In this document: positions 9,730 through 21,000 of the stretch, in pieces
Position numbering within the stretch: position 1 is the stretch's first letter
Layout: each line of letters begins with the position of its first letter
The notes under the pieces: generated by a model
The model's database searches: none
What the model was told of the DNA's origin: nothing
What the model saw: only the letters and a program-made list of their open reading frames with translations
Assembly (NCBI GenBank): GCA_015063535.1
Contig: SVTY01000004.1
Coordinates: forward strand, 62,001 to 126,000
From: Oscillospiraceae bacterium
GTDB lineage: Bacteria > Bacillota > Clostridia > Oscillospirales > CAG-272
Length of the DNA: 64,000 nt
Direction of reading: 5' to 3'
Translations under genes and position numbers: made by a program

Positions 9730-11963
9730 TGAGTATAGAAAAACGGGTGGCGCCGATCAGCGAAGAGACACGGTATGCCATCAAACGGAAATCGGCATAC
9801 GCCTTACCTTCCAATCCGAGTGAGCGTGGCATGAGTGCCGAAGAGATCAAAAAAGCCTTTTATGCACCGGTGACCGAGACGGCAGCCTCGGTGCTCTCGG
9901 AACTGGATCGTGTGGTAGCCGAGACCAATGAGGTTTTTGAGGAGGCACAGGGCGACCGTGCGGATAAGCTGGCGGAAGCCAAACAATATACCGATGAAAG
10001 AGAAGCGGCGGTACGGAGCTATGCGGATGCGGAAAACGCAAAGCAGGATGATGTGACCGCACAATTGGCGCAGGAGCTGGGGCAAACGCAGGGGGAGGTA
10101 GGCGAGCACGGCGAACGTCTGAACACGGCGGAACAGATTCTGTCCAATACCGTTCTTCCCGGAATGGATTCCTTGGAGGAACGGAAGGCGGAGAAGATCA
10201 GCCCTACGACAGCGGGAGAGCTGGTTCATACGGGAAGTGCCCGCATTACGGGGCCCACCGTGCTGTCGGATACGACGGTAGAGGGAACACTGTCCAATGT
10301 CCGTCTGGATACCGCCTATGGAGAGATCGAGCAAAGCAAGCTGGATATCCTTCAGCTACGTGCCGAGCTGTCGGGAAAGGGAAGGATCTTCTCCCTGCCG
10401 GACTTTTCTTCGCTGATCAATTTTCTTCAGTACGGCGGAAAGGATACGGCACAGATCTTTCTGATGGAGAACGGAACGGCGGTGTATTATACTGCCTCGG
10501 ATCTCAAAACGGGAGATGTGATCTATATCAAGGAGGTCAACGTGCCAGACGTGTGGTGGATCGCCACCGATTCGGAGGAGGGGGCGTATTCCTACACCTA
10601 TAACGGGACAGACCATGTATTGATAGGGAGGAGCGAATACGGCGGTGCGATCGTTGGTCAGGTGCAGCCCTTGGAGACCGATTATATGGTGATCGAGCAG
10701 CATGCCACCTCGGCTTCGCTCTCGGCGCAGCAGGCGGCAAGCCGTGCATCGGAAGCCGCCACTTCCGCAGGACAGGCGGCAGGGTATGCGGCAGAAGCGA
10801 AGGAAGAAAAAGAAGGAGCCAAGACGTGGGCGGAGGTAGCTGAGCAGGCAGCGGCGGAAGCCAAAGGCTTTGCCGAGACAGCAGCGACCCATGTCCTTGC
10901 GGCAGAAGAGCAGTCTGCTTTGTCTGCCGAAGCCGCCGAGCGTGCGACGGCAGAGGCAGATCGGGCGCAGAGCATCGTCGAGGTATCCAATGAGCACTTA
11001 CGCCAAGAATTGGAGCCGAGAGTGGATCGCAATACCAAACGGATCACCAATTTGGAGCAGGGCTTGACGCCCGATCCCTTCCTGACCGATTTTTCTGTTG
11101 CTTATGTGAAGGATGTCCCCGCCAATGCTTTGCCGTATGCGGAGGTGACGAAAGTGGGGGGGATGACTCATAAAAGTAAAAATTTATGTATTCCAAATAA
11201 ATTGGTTCAAAAACAAAATGGCTATATATTTATGACCAATGAGGACGGGTCGATAACCGTTACAGGTTCAGCTACCGAGGCAAAACAAGTCGTAGTAGAT
11301 ATGGCACTTGCTGTTAATGCTGGCACTCGTACAAGTATTGAATTAGAGGCAGGAGTGAAATATTCGATACAATGTACAAGACCATCTAATTCACCACAAG
11401 GTATAGCTGAAAAAATTGTGTATACGGACGAGGAAGGTGGAATTTGTTGGGGATGGAGCGGACAGGATATTAGCCGTCCACGAAAAATAGATAAACTTTA
11501 TATGCAGTTTACACCTGTGGTAGGACAAACGGATGTCTGCGGAACCTATAAAATCATGATTAACGAAGGCGATACCAATCTGCCTTATGAGCCGTATTTT
11601 GAGGGACTACGAAATGCAACAGTGACAGAAATAAGTAGCAAAAATGTGAATCAAGAAGAAATCAAAAAAGTGGTGATCTCCACAGAAATTCAGTTGCTTG
11701 CCGGCTACGGTGAAAGCAACCCTGACAATGCGGAGGAATATAACTACATTGACTTTGAAAAGCAGAAATTCGTTGCTTACGGGTATATCGTGGACGGAGC
11801 ATGGGTTGCTTTTGATACGGTGAAGGAGACAGATATTTCCGACATTCTGTCGGCTGACAATCTCATTGAAGTCGAAGCCGGCGGAACCGTGACGATGATC
11901 AATGAATACGGCTTGCCTGTGCCGAGTGAAATTACATATATGCTGAAGGAGGAGAGCGAATGA
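9729..11963 (+). CDS. phage tail fibre / receptor-binding protein
   Basis: 744 aa with Ala-rich coiled coil (ASRASEAATSAGQAAGYAAEAKEE) and distal module ending GTYKIMINEGDTNLPYEPYFEGLRNATVTEI. Confidence 0.7.
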   Translation: MSIEKRVAPISEETRYAIKRKSAYALPSNPSERGMSAEEIKKAFYAPVTETAASVLSELDRVVAETNEVFEEAQGDRADKLAEAKQYTDEREAAVRSYADAENAKQDDVTAQLAQELGQTQGEVGEHGERLNTAEQILSNTVLPGMDSLEERKAEKISPTTAGELVHTGSARITGPTVLSDTTVEGTLSNVRLDTAYGEIEQSKLDILQLRAELSGKGRIFSLPDFSSLINFLQYGGKDTAQIFLMENGTAVYYTASDLKTGDVIYIKEVNVPDVWWIATDSEEGAYSYTYNGTDHVLIGRSEYGGAIVGQVQPLETDYMVIEQHATSASLSAQQAASRASEAATSAGQAAGYAAEAKEEKEGAKTWAEVAEQAAAEAKGFAETAATHVLAAEEQSALSAEAAERATAEADRAQSIVEVSNEHLRQELEPRVDRNTKRITNLEQGLTPDPFLTDFSVAYVKDVPANALPYAEVTKVGGMTHKSKNLCIPNKLVQKQNGYIFMTNEDGSITVTGSATEAKQVVVDMALAVNAGTRTSIELEAGVKYSIQCTRPSNSPQGIAEKIVYTDEEGGICWGWSGQDISRPRKIDKLYMQFTPVVGQTDVCGTYKIMINEGDTNLPYEPYFEGLRNATVTEISSKNVNQEEIKKVVISTEIQLLAGYGESNPDNAEEYNYIDFEKQKFVAYGYIVDGAWVAFDTVKETDISDILSADNLIEVEAGGTVTMINEYGLPVPSEITYMLKEESE

Positions 11964-12187
11964 AGCACCTGAGATTGGCAAAAAAGATCAAGGAGCAAAG
12001 CCCCGATGCTTGGGACAAGCTCTATGAGGGGCAGATCATTGAACGTATCCGGGCAAGATATACCGTCAATCAGGAGCTTGCCATTCTGCGTCAACGGGAC
12101 ACAAAGCCCGAGGAGTTTGCGGCATACAACGCCTATGTGGAGCAGTGTAAAGCCGAAGTAAAAAAAGAAATGGAGGTATACTCATGA
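11960..12187 (+). CDS. small phage protein of unknown function
   Basis: ATGA overlap with tail fibre gene; 75 aa. Confidence 0.5.
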   Translation: MKHLRLAKKIKEQSPDAWDKLYEGQIIERIRARYTVNQELAILRQRDTKPEEFAAYNAYVEQCKAEVKKEMEVYS

Positions 12188-12792
12188 AACGAATCGTATG
12201 GCTATTCACCCTATGTATGGCACTTCTTTTGTGCTGTATCTCGGTCGGAGCGGAGGAGATGCCGCCTGTGACCGAGATCACAGACGTTGAAACAGAGCCG
12301 AGCGAAGATTTGCCGACCGAACAAACCGAAGCCGAGCAGGCACTGTCCGCCGATCCCGTGGATTGGCAAACCTACATAGAGGAGGAGCTGCTGCCTCTGA
12401 TCACCATGGTGCTGACGGTCATTGCGGGCATTTATGTGGCGATCTCTCCGATCCTTGCCAAGATCAAAAAGGCATCGGAGAAATTCAAGAGTGCCACTGA
12501 GGACGTCAATACAGCAACGGGAACGGTGAAGAGCAACGAAAAAAAGATCGGCGAGCTGGAGGAGGTGCTTTCCCGAAAGATTGAGCAGATGGAGCAGGAG
12601 AGTGCCGCCAACCGAAAGACCATGCTGGAGATCGAGCAGATGCTTCGGCTGGGCCTTGGCAACATGAATGAGCTTGTCATGAAAGGGTGCGCCCGTTCCA
12701 TCGTACAGATCGGACAGGATATTGAAGAAACACTGGGTACCGTTGATACGGTTACCCCGCAGGAGGAGACCGATCATGAAGCAAAAGGTTAA
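12184..12792 (+). CDS. phage membrane protein with signal peptide, TM and coiled coil
   Basis: MKRIVWLFTLCMALLLCCISVGAEE; ITMVLTVIAGIYVAISPILA TM. Confidence 0.55.
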   Translation: MKRIVWLFTLCMALLLCCISVGAEEMPPVTEITDVETEPSEDLPTEQTEAEQALSADPVDWQTYIEEELLPLITMVLTVIAGIYVAISPILAKIKKASEKFKSATEDVNTATGTVKSNEKKIGELEEVLSRKIEQMEQESAANRKTMLEIEQMLRLGLGNMNELVMKGCARSIVQIGQDIEETLGTVDTVTPQEETDHEAKG

Positions 12793-13156
12793 CTATGCAC
12801 TGATGTCGGTGTTGGGCTTCCTTGTATTGATCGCCCCTATGCTGACGGTGGTGATCCTGAACTGGGAGGAATATACCGCTCACAGCTACGGCGGAACGAT
12901 CAAGCTGACGGCAGGCGGCGTGATGGCGGCGGTCTTTCTCTTTCTTATGGTTCTCGGCAAGCTGAAGATGCCTCGCGGGATCATCATAGCGGGAGTAATC
13001 TTCGGCTTTGCTTGGCTGTTGGAATCCATCCTTCAGGATCTGAAGCTTTTGTCCGGCATGTTTTTGTTGGGGGAAACTCTGTACTATATCTTTTTCCAAA
13101 CGATCCTGAAGCGCATGCGGGATCAGCTCAAGGAAGGAGCGCCGAAGAATGAATGA
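12776..13156 (+). CDS. phage multi-TM membrane protein
   Basis: MKQKVNYALMSVLGFLVLIAPMLTVVIL; overlaps neighbours as in an operon. Confidence 0.5.
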   Translation: MKQKVNYALMSVLGFLVLIAPMLTVVILNWEEYTAHSYGGTIKLTAGGVMAAVFLFLMVLGKLKMPRGIIIAGVIFGFAWLLESILQDLKLLSGMFLLGETLYYIFFQTILKRMRDQLKEGAPKNE

Positions 13157-14030
13157 AAAGCTCAAGGATTTTTTAAAGAACAGCACCGGGTACGGCATCA
13201 TTCTGCTGATCTCTCTCGGATATATCGCCACGGCATTCATTACCGTGGAAAAATCGGGTAAGAGCATCGGGCGGATCATTGCCGACGGGATCGTGATCTT
13301 CCTTATCGGGATCATGATCAACCGTGCCTATGAGCTACAGGGTATGTCCGAGGGAGACAGAGACAGCCGAGTGCAGACAGCGCTCGATCGGCATGTGGAA
13401 GCGGTGGACGAGGTGGCACCCTATATTGACCGTCTTGACACATGGTGCGACAAAAAGAACCGTGAGGCGATGCGGACTCAGCGGGTACGGATCCTTGCCG
13501 AGCGGGGGATGCGGTATACCGATTATTTCGACGAGGACGGCATGAGCAAGGAGTTTTCGATCAATGAAGCACACCTGAAGAATCGCCACATGCGAAAGCT
13601 TGAGGTCAAACGTATTCGGTGTTACTATAAAGCGCTCTCTCTGCGTCTCACACCGCTGACCTCTGTGGCACTCATCAGCGAAGGCGATCGCTTTTGGGAC
13701 CCCTATTATCTCGGCCGCTCCAAGCCCGAATACGCCAAGGAATCGGGCAGGAGCGACGTGATCACGAAGATCATTTTATCCATCCTGTTCGGATATTTCG
13801 GCATCGCTCTGATCGCCGATTGGAGCATTGCCACCTTGATCTGGAAGACCTTGCAGGTGGCGGTGTTCGTTGTGATGGGAACCTTGAAGAAAACAAGATC
13901 CTATCAATTTGTCACCGAGGAATATCGGGGCAGGATCATGAAAAAAACCAACATTCTGCGGATGTTCATGAACGATATGGGCATGACATCTGCTACGGAA
14001 ACAAAAAACAGAAAAGGAGAATCGGAATGA
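13149..14030 (+). CDS. phage membrane protein of unknown function
   Basis: N-terminal TM pair and a second TM region; 293 aa. Confidence 0.5.
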   Translation: MNEKLKDFLKNSTGYGIILLISLGYIATAFITVEKSGKSIGRIIADGIVIFLIGIMINRAYELQGMSEGDRDSRVQTALDRHVEAVDEVAPYIDRLDTWCDKKNREAMRTQRVRILAERGMRYTDYFDEDGMSKEFSINEAHLKNRHMRKLEVKRIRCYYKALSLRLTPLTSVALISEGDRFWDPYYLGRSKPEYAKESGRSDVITKIILSILFGYFGIALIADWSIATLIWKTLQVAVFVVMGTLKKTRSYQFVTEEYRGRIMKKTNILRMFMNDMGMTSATETKNRKGESE

Positions 14031-14977
14031 CGAACAAAGATCTGGATCAATATATCAGCACCAATAACGGATACAGCCAACAGAAGAAGCTGATGGATCA
14101 ACAGCGTGCGGCAGCTAACAGAAATTTGGAGGTACAGAAAAAGCAGGAGCAGCAGGCGGCGGCGATCCAACATCAGAAGCTGATGAAGTATCTGCCCGAA
14201 TACCAGAAGTCCATGGGGCTGAAGGGAAACGGCATGTCCGAGACAGCGCTCTTGGATGCCAACGCCCGTTACCGTTCCGAGCAGGGACGGATCCATTCGG
14301 AGTATTCCTCACGGCAGGATGCCGTTAATGAGCAATATCGGCAGAATCTGTTGGATCTTTACGCACGGGCTGGGGCAGAACAGGAGCAGGACAGAGAGGA
14401 GCTGTACAATAAGGCAAAGGATGCTATTACGAATTGGCAAGGAAGCTCGGAGGAGCTGACAAAGTACGTCGATAGCTTGGCAGGTCAGTTGGATGATAAC
14501 GATTATGCCATTTTGAAAGATGTGTATACCGGCGTGAACAAGGCAATCATCCAAGCGAACAACGATAAAGAAAAAGAGGATGCTATATTGGCAATTCAAA
14601 CGGATGATTTGGGAGGTAAAGAGATTAGTAATTCAATCCCGACAGAATATTCCAATGGAAAAAATTTCGTAATTAAGTTTGACGGTAAACCATACAAGGT
14701 ACAGATCGACACAGAGGTTTCCGACAAAAATGCGAAAATAGCTGCTACCAATTCCAATATTTCTGAAGGAGAAGTGTTTGTTTACGATGGAAAACTGTAT
14801 TTAAAAGGACCTAACGACGCAATTTACAGCATAGAAAGCCGGTTTTGGGATAGCGGAACAACTAACGACTATTACAACTTGGCTTCTAAATTTAAGAAAA
14901 AAGAGAATACTCCCACTACCACGGATCGGGAAGGCGATTTTTCTGTCGGTACACAAAATTTTCCCACCAGTTTGTAA
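14027..14977 (+). CDS. phage protein, possible ejection/internal virion protein
   Basis: Start reassigned to MTNKDLDQYISTNNG (SD AAAAGGAGAATCGG); Gln-rich helical N-terminus. Confidence 0.45.
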   Translation: MTNKDLDQYISTNNGYSQQKKLMDQQRAAANRNLEVQKKQEQQAAAIQHQKLMKYLPEYQKSMGLKGNGMSETALLDANARYRSEQGRIHSEYSSRQDAVNEQYRQNLLDLYARAGAEQEQDREELYNKAKDAITNWQGSSEELTKYVDSLAGQLDDNDYAILKDVYTGVNKAIIQANNDKEKEDAILAIQTDDLGGKEISNSIPTEYSNGKNFVIKFDGKPYKVQIDTEVSDKNAKIAATNSNISEGEVFVYDGKLYLKGPNDAIYSIESRFWDSGTTNDYYNLASKFKKKENTPTTTDREGDFSVGTQNFPTSL

Positions 14978-15005
14978 GATAAGGTAAACAAAAAAGGAGA
15001 AAAGC

Positions 15006-18000
15006 ATGGCATATAAAACACGGCAACAGATCTATCAAGAAAATCTGGCAAGGAGAGCCGGATATCTGAAATCTCCCGCGCAGCGCAGAGCCGAAGCGCA
15101 GGAGCGTCTCAGAGCGGCGCAAGCCGCCAAGCAGGCACAGGCGCAGGAGGTGGAGACAAAGATCAAGGCGGCATCTGAAAATGTCAATCCGATCTGGCGA
15201 ACCTTATCAACGGTAAATCGTGTTCATGGCAAGGTCGCCACGGGTGCGTTGGGGGCGATCGAGGGCTTGGTCGATACGGTGATCGGCATCGGCGGAGCGA
15301 TCGGCGGTGTCTTTGACGACGACATTCAAGAGGGGGCGCAGAAGATCATCGCCTACAACGCCACCGAGGAATGGGTGGGCAAGCACATCGACGAGCTGAC
15401 CAAATATTCCTATACCGAAGGAAACAAGGTCGGCGAGATCATCGAGGGCGTGGCATCGGGCGTGGGTCAGATGCTTCCCACTGTGGCGGCGGCAGCCATT
15501 ACGGGCGGCGGCTCGTTGGCAACCACAGCGGCAACCAAAGCCGTCAGCCTTGGCGTCACGGCAACCAGTGCCGCAGGCAATGCCATGCAGGATGCCTACA
15601 ACGAAGGCGCCGACTACTATCAGGGTCTTGCCTACGGCGCCACCAGCGGTGCTTTGGAGGCGGTCACCGAAAAGCTCTCGGGCGGAACCATCGGAAGGAT
15701 CACAGGCGTGGGCAAGGGCTTTGCCGATGATGCACTGAAGAACGTGGGCAAAACGGGCATTGCCCGCATTGCCAAGGAAGCCGTCGGCGAGGGCGTGGAG
15801 GAAATGATCACCGAAGCGGCAAGCCCTGCCCTGAAGAGCATTTACAAGGGAAGAGAGGGGCTTCGGGAATACGGCACGCTCGAATTTTACGGACAGGTGG
15901 GAGAAGCGGGCCTTGTGGGTGCTCTGACCTCCGTGGCATTCGGACAGACGGTCGGCAGAGCCACTCTGCGGGGCGGCAATGCGGACATCAACGAAGCATT
16001 GGAATCCATCCGAGAGATCGACCAAAAGACCGACAAGCGGATCATCACCTCCGATCTGACCGAGCGGGATATGGAAAGCATATCCCGGGCAAAGGGAGAA
16101 AACTATCGGAATATCGAGCAGGTGCTGAAGAAGATGGACGGCGAAAAGCGGGCGAAGATGATGACCCGCTACGGCTTTGACGGTATGTTCGATTCCGATG
16201 GCACGCTGAGAGCTGATTTTGCCGCCTCCAACGGCTTTTCGGTATCGGATGGGAAAGTGGTCGCCAACACGCAGAACCGTGTCACAGAGGCAAATTTACG
16301 CTATGTGGCACCGTCTCTGCGGAACAACCGCACCCGCATTGCCGAGGACTTGGCGGCGATCAATGAACGCCGCAGCGAGGGAAGCGCTCCTGTTGCGGTG
16401 TTCGGCGGTACGCTGTCCGCCGAGGGCGAGCAGGCATACAGCCGCTTGAAGGCGGCTGTGGCGAAGCTGAACCGCAAGGCGAACAGCCGTATCAATGTCA
16501 CCGTCGTTACCGCCAACCCCGATTTCCAAGGCGTCTCCGTGCAAAAAAATAACATCTACATTGCTGCAGATGTGTTGGAAAACACCGCCCTTGCTGAACA
16601 GCTTGCCAAGCAAGTCGAGCAGACGGAGCAAACCGAGCAAGACACAGCTCTTGACAATTTCGCCGAGGTGAGGTATAATAGAAAAAGCGATACCGAAGAT
16701 TTATATACCGCTACGGATGCTTTTGTAAAAGAGGTTCACTATGTGGACAGGCATTCCTTCGCACGAAGTCTTGCCAATAAAACCTCCGATATCCAAGAGG
16801 GCGAAACCAAGAATTTACATATTTATTGTGCTAAGAATATTTATGTATTTGAAGCAGTCGGATACATGCAGGGTACGATGATTTTTTCGGTAAGTACGGA
16901 TGCAAAAAAACAAAAAGAAAAAGAGAGAGGGAGATTTTATTATGGCACTGACCGAAACCGAAAAGAAACTGATTTTGGAGCTGGCAGAAACCGTATTGAG
17001 CGAGGACGATCAAATCACTACACTGACAGTTTTGCAAACAGAGGAACAGAGAAAGCAAATGATTCGCTTCTTGCAGGAGAATCCCAACGCAACAGAGCAG
17101 GAGATTTTGAAAGAAGAAGTGAGGCTAATCAAGATACACGGGAAGAAGTAGATAGAATTGTTCATGAACTTCGGAAAAAATATGGAGAGGATTCAGCGCA
17201 AACAAATAAAATAAGAGATACCGCCGACCGAATTAACGGCCTTGAGCGCCCCAAACCAAACGAGGGTTACGCTCTAACAAACGGTATCTCTGATGATAGT
17301 ATATCAGATTCTTCCGAAAAAGTCAATACCGATTCGAAAAAAATTTCACATACCCCTATCAACACCGACCACGCCGTGAAAACGCTGATCCACGAAACGA
17401 CCCACTTTGAAGAGGGAACGCCCGAATATTACGAGTTCATTCGTTTCCTTGCCGAGGATGAAAGTCTGATCGAGGAAACGATCCAAATGCTTACCGAAGA
17501 AAAGACAGGGTATGGCTTTACCAAGGAGCAGGCGAGTGTCGCCATGCAGAAGTTCGAAAACGGCGAGAAGCTCACCGAGGCGGAGCGGGAATTTATTTCC
17601 GAGCTAAACGCCCACGCCTCCGAGAAGCTGCTGGGCGGCAGTCAGGCGTTCATTGAAAAGTTAATACGGGGCGACAGCACACTGGCAGAGAGGGTGCTGG
17701 GCCGCATCACCGACGCTAAGGCGGCATTGGAGAGCCACCGTTCCCCCACCGCCCGAGGGCAGTATCTGCGCCTGAAGCGTGCGGAGCAACTCTATATGAA
17801 AGCCATTTCCGCCGCCGGTATGGGGTACTACAATGGTAAGATTACGGTGAGGGAAGAAGAGGAGCAGAAACAGTACAATAGAAAAACTCAGATAGATGAT
17901 CGGTTACAAATAGAAGTTTTGCGATCTATTGGCAGAAAGAGTATCAATGATTTTACATCGGAGGATATTCAAAAGACAGAATATTGGGCGAGAAAGTTCT

Positions 18001-21000
18001 ATGCGGAGCTTGGAACAAAATCGCCATTTTTCCGTGCGCAGTTTGGTGATTGGAGAGCACATGATGCGACACCCATTCAATTGATACCGATCACCACTAT
18101 CAACGTAGAAAATGCTCTTTCGAATATGCCAACAGGAATCTTTTCAAATAATGATGCTGGCTGGAATATTTCTGTTGGTAGTCTTGGGAAAAATGATACC
18201 GTCAGCCATTCAGGCAGAGAAAAGATTTCTGTAAAAATGCTTTCGGAAATCAAAAAAATTATTGAAAGTGCTGTCCTTCTCGATACCGAAGTATCTGTAA
18301 AGGATAGTTCTAAAAAACACAATGAAACTGCTTTTATGCATAAGCTTTATGCTCCTGTTGTCTACAACGGACAGCACTACATTGCAAAAGTAACAGTTGA
18401 AGAGTATGGAAGCAATGAATCAAGCAAGCGTTTTTACAACCTTCGAGGCATAAAAATAGACCTTGCCGGCGGTACCCCGAATGCAAAAGCATCCTACGGC
18501 ACAGTGCCAAACACAAGGTCTATAAATAGTATAGCAGACCTGTTTGCCTTTGTCAAGGAGTATGATAAAAAATTTTCTCCCAAGCCTGTCAATAAAATGC
18601 TTTTGAATGTAGATGGAACACCCAAGGTGATGTATCATCAGACGGAAGAGAGATTCGATGGTTATAATCCTGATATCAAATTTTCCCGAAAAGAAACTGC
18701 GGAAACCGATTTCTTGGCAGAGGCGAAACGTTCCAACGAGAAAGTCACGATGACCAAAGGACAGTTGGAAAAGCAACGTGCCAATCTGTATGGCGAAAAA
18801 GTATTTAGCAAAAAGGATGTTGCCGAAGCGGTGAACGACATTGAAATTTTGGAGAAAATCGGAAAGAACATTGCCGATCGGAAAAGACCTGAGCTTGAGG
18901 CACAGCTGGCGCAAGCGAAAACACAAAAAGAAAAAAGGGCAATTGAAACAAGAATAAAATACTTAGAGCAAAATGCGATTGCTGAAATGCGGAACAGATT
19001 GACTGACCATTTGTGGACGGGCTTCAACCAAAGACGAGATTCGCAAGCATATGAAAACTACGCCGAGATCATGTATAAAAAAATACATGCCGAATTTATG
19101 AGCGAAACAAACCATGATATGGATACCGATGAAGTTTGGGAGATGGACAGGCAGATCGGACAGGCATTGCGGACGATCATCAAGTCCGGCAAGCTTTCCA
19201 AATATGAAACCAAAATGCTGGAAACAACGGCGGCATATTGGCGAGATCAATACAGGCAAGGTCAGGAACGCACCAAGCTTCTCGGTACGCTGATGAATCA
19301 AACGCAGAAGCTCAAGGAGCTGAAATCGGGAGCCTTTCTGAATGCCTCCGTGTACAAAAGCGACGTGTTCAAGTCCACCGTCGAACAGCTATCACGGATC
19401 AATTATCGGGGCAATCTGAATGTCATGGGTACTCGGAAGCTCATTGCCGATCTGCTTGACTGGTATCAAAGCGATAATCCAATGCTTGGATATGTGGACG
19501 AAGCGAACACCGGCTATTTCCGACAGGAAGTGGCGGATGCCATGCGGATGATCGCCGAGGGCGATAAGGGCTTGAGCAATCAGGAGTTGCAGATGCTCGG
19601 TGAGGTGATCCTGCCGCATTGCATATTCATTGTGGAAAATTTCAACAAGGTCTACCGAGAGGGCAAATACATCGAAGCCATGCCCTTGGCAAAAATGTAC
19701 GTCAAGAAGCTGCAAGCCATGAAGCATCGAAAGGACGGCTTGACCAAAAAGTATCTGCGTACCTTTGGCGATCCCGCCTCTCTGATGCGTTATGCCGACG
19801 GCTATGACCCGAACGGATTCTTTACGCAAACCTTTGAGGAGCTCCGAGAGGGAGCGATCGGCGCCTCCGTGACAGAGAGGGAGCTGTTGCGGGAATTTGA
19901 AGCCTTCCTCCATGGAAAAGGGAAGGGGGACTATCGCAAGCATCTGGAAAAGGATACCGTCACCTATCTCGGCAAAGAGATGTCTGTCCGCCATGCCATC
20001 TGCCTGTATATGACACACAAGCGAAAGCAGGCGGTAAAGGGATTGTGCCTGTCAGGGATCGAATTGGAGATTGACGGCAATCGTGTGCGCCTGCCGGCAT
20101 TGATCGCAGAGGATGGAAAAAAGCATTCTGCGCAAGAAATGCAGGCAACGGTGGATGCCTCCGCTGCGAAACTGCTTGAACAGTTCTCGGAGCAGGACAA
20201 GAAGCTGATCGAGATCATGGAAAAAAGCTTTGCTCGGAGCTCGACTTTAAAAGAAAATACCGATAGGAAGCGTTTTGGATTTTCCAACGTGTTAAAGAGT
20301 GGCTATTATTTCCCAATACGTCGGGCAAACGTAGCGCATAATGTGGACGAGAGCTTTTTTGCAGAGGTCGACCGTGTGACGCATCTCGGATTTAATAAAG
20401 ATACCGTGCAGGGAGCGGCGGGAGCTTTGCTGATCGAACCGATCGACACAGTATTTACCCGCCACATGAGAGGAATTGCTATGTATGCGAACTTGGCGAT
20501 TCCTACCGACAATTTCAACCGCTTGCTGAACTTGAACACGGAAAGCAATCACAATCTGCCGATCAGTGTTCTTTCCGAGATTCAAAGCACAGCCGTAAGC
20601 ACAGAAATGTTCAAATACCTCAAGGAGCTCAAAGAGAGCATTGAAGGGGTCAACCGCTCCGAACAGAGTGCCAAGTGGTTCAACCGTGCTGTCGGTCATA
20701 TTCGCAGCGGCTTTGCCAAGTTCCAGCTCGGCGCCAATGCGAAGGTGCTCATCACCCAAACATCTTCTTTATTTGCCGCAACAAGTGTGCTGGACTATGA
20801 TTGTGTCGTCAAGGGACTTGCGATCCAAAACGCCTATGCCGAGGTCGATACATACTGTCCGCTTGCCATGGTGAGAAATTCGGATAATACCGTTGCGCTG
20901 GCGCAGGGTGTTTTGGATAAGACGGGGAAGGTCGGAGATATCATCATGAAGCCGATTGGTGCTGTCGATCGCTTGGTGGTTACCCGCTTATTCGGTGCTT

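Noticed and set aside
15371-15841. Alternative-frame ORFs in the N-terminal part of the polyvalent gene
   Set aside because: Unlike 16942-17151 these have no SD and Arg/His/Gly-rich noise composition, while the main frame is clearly structured
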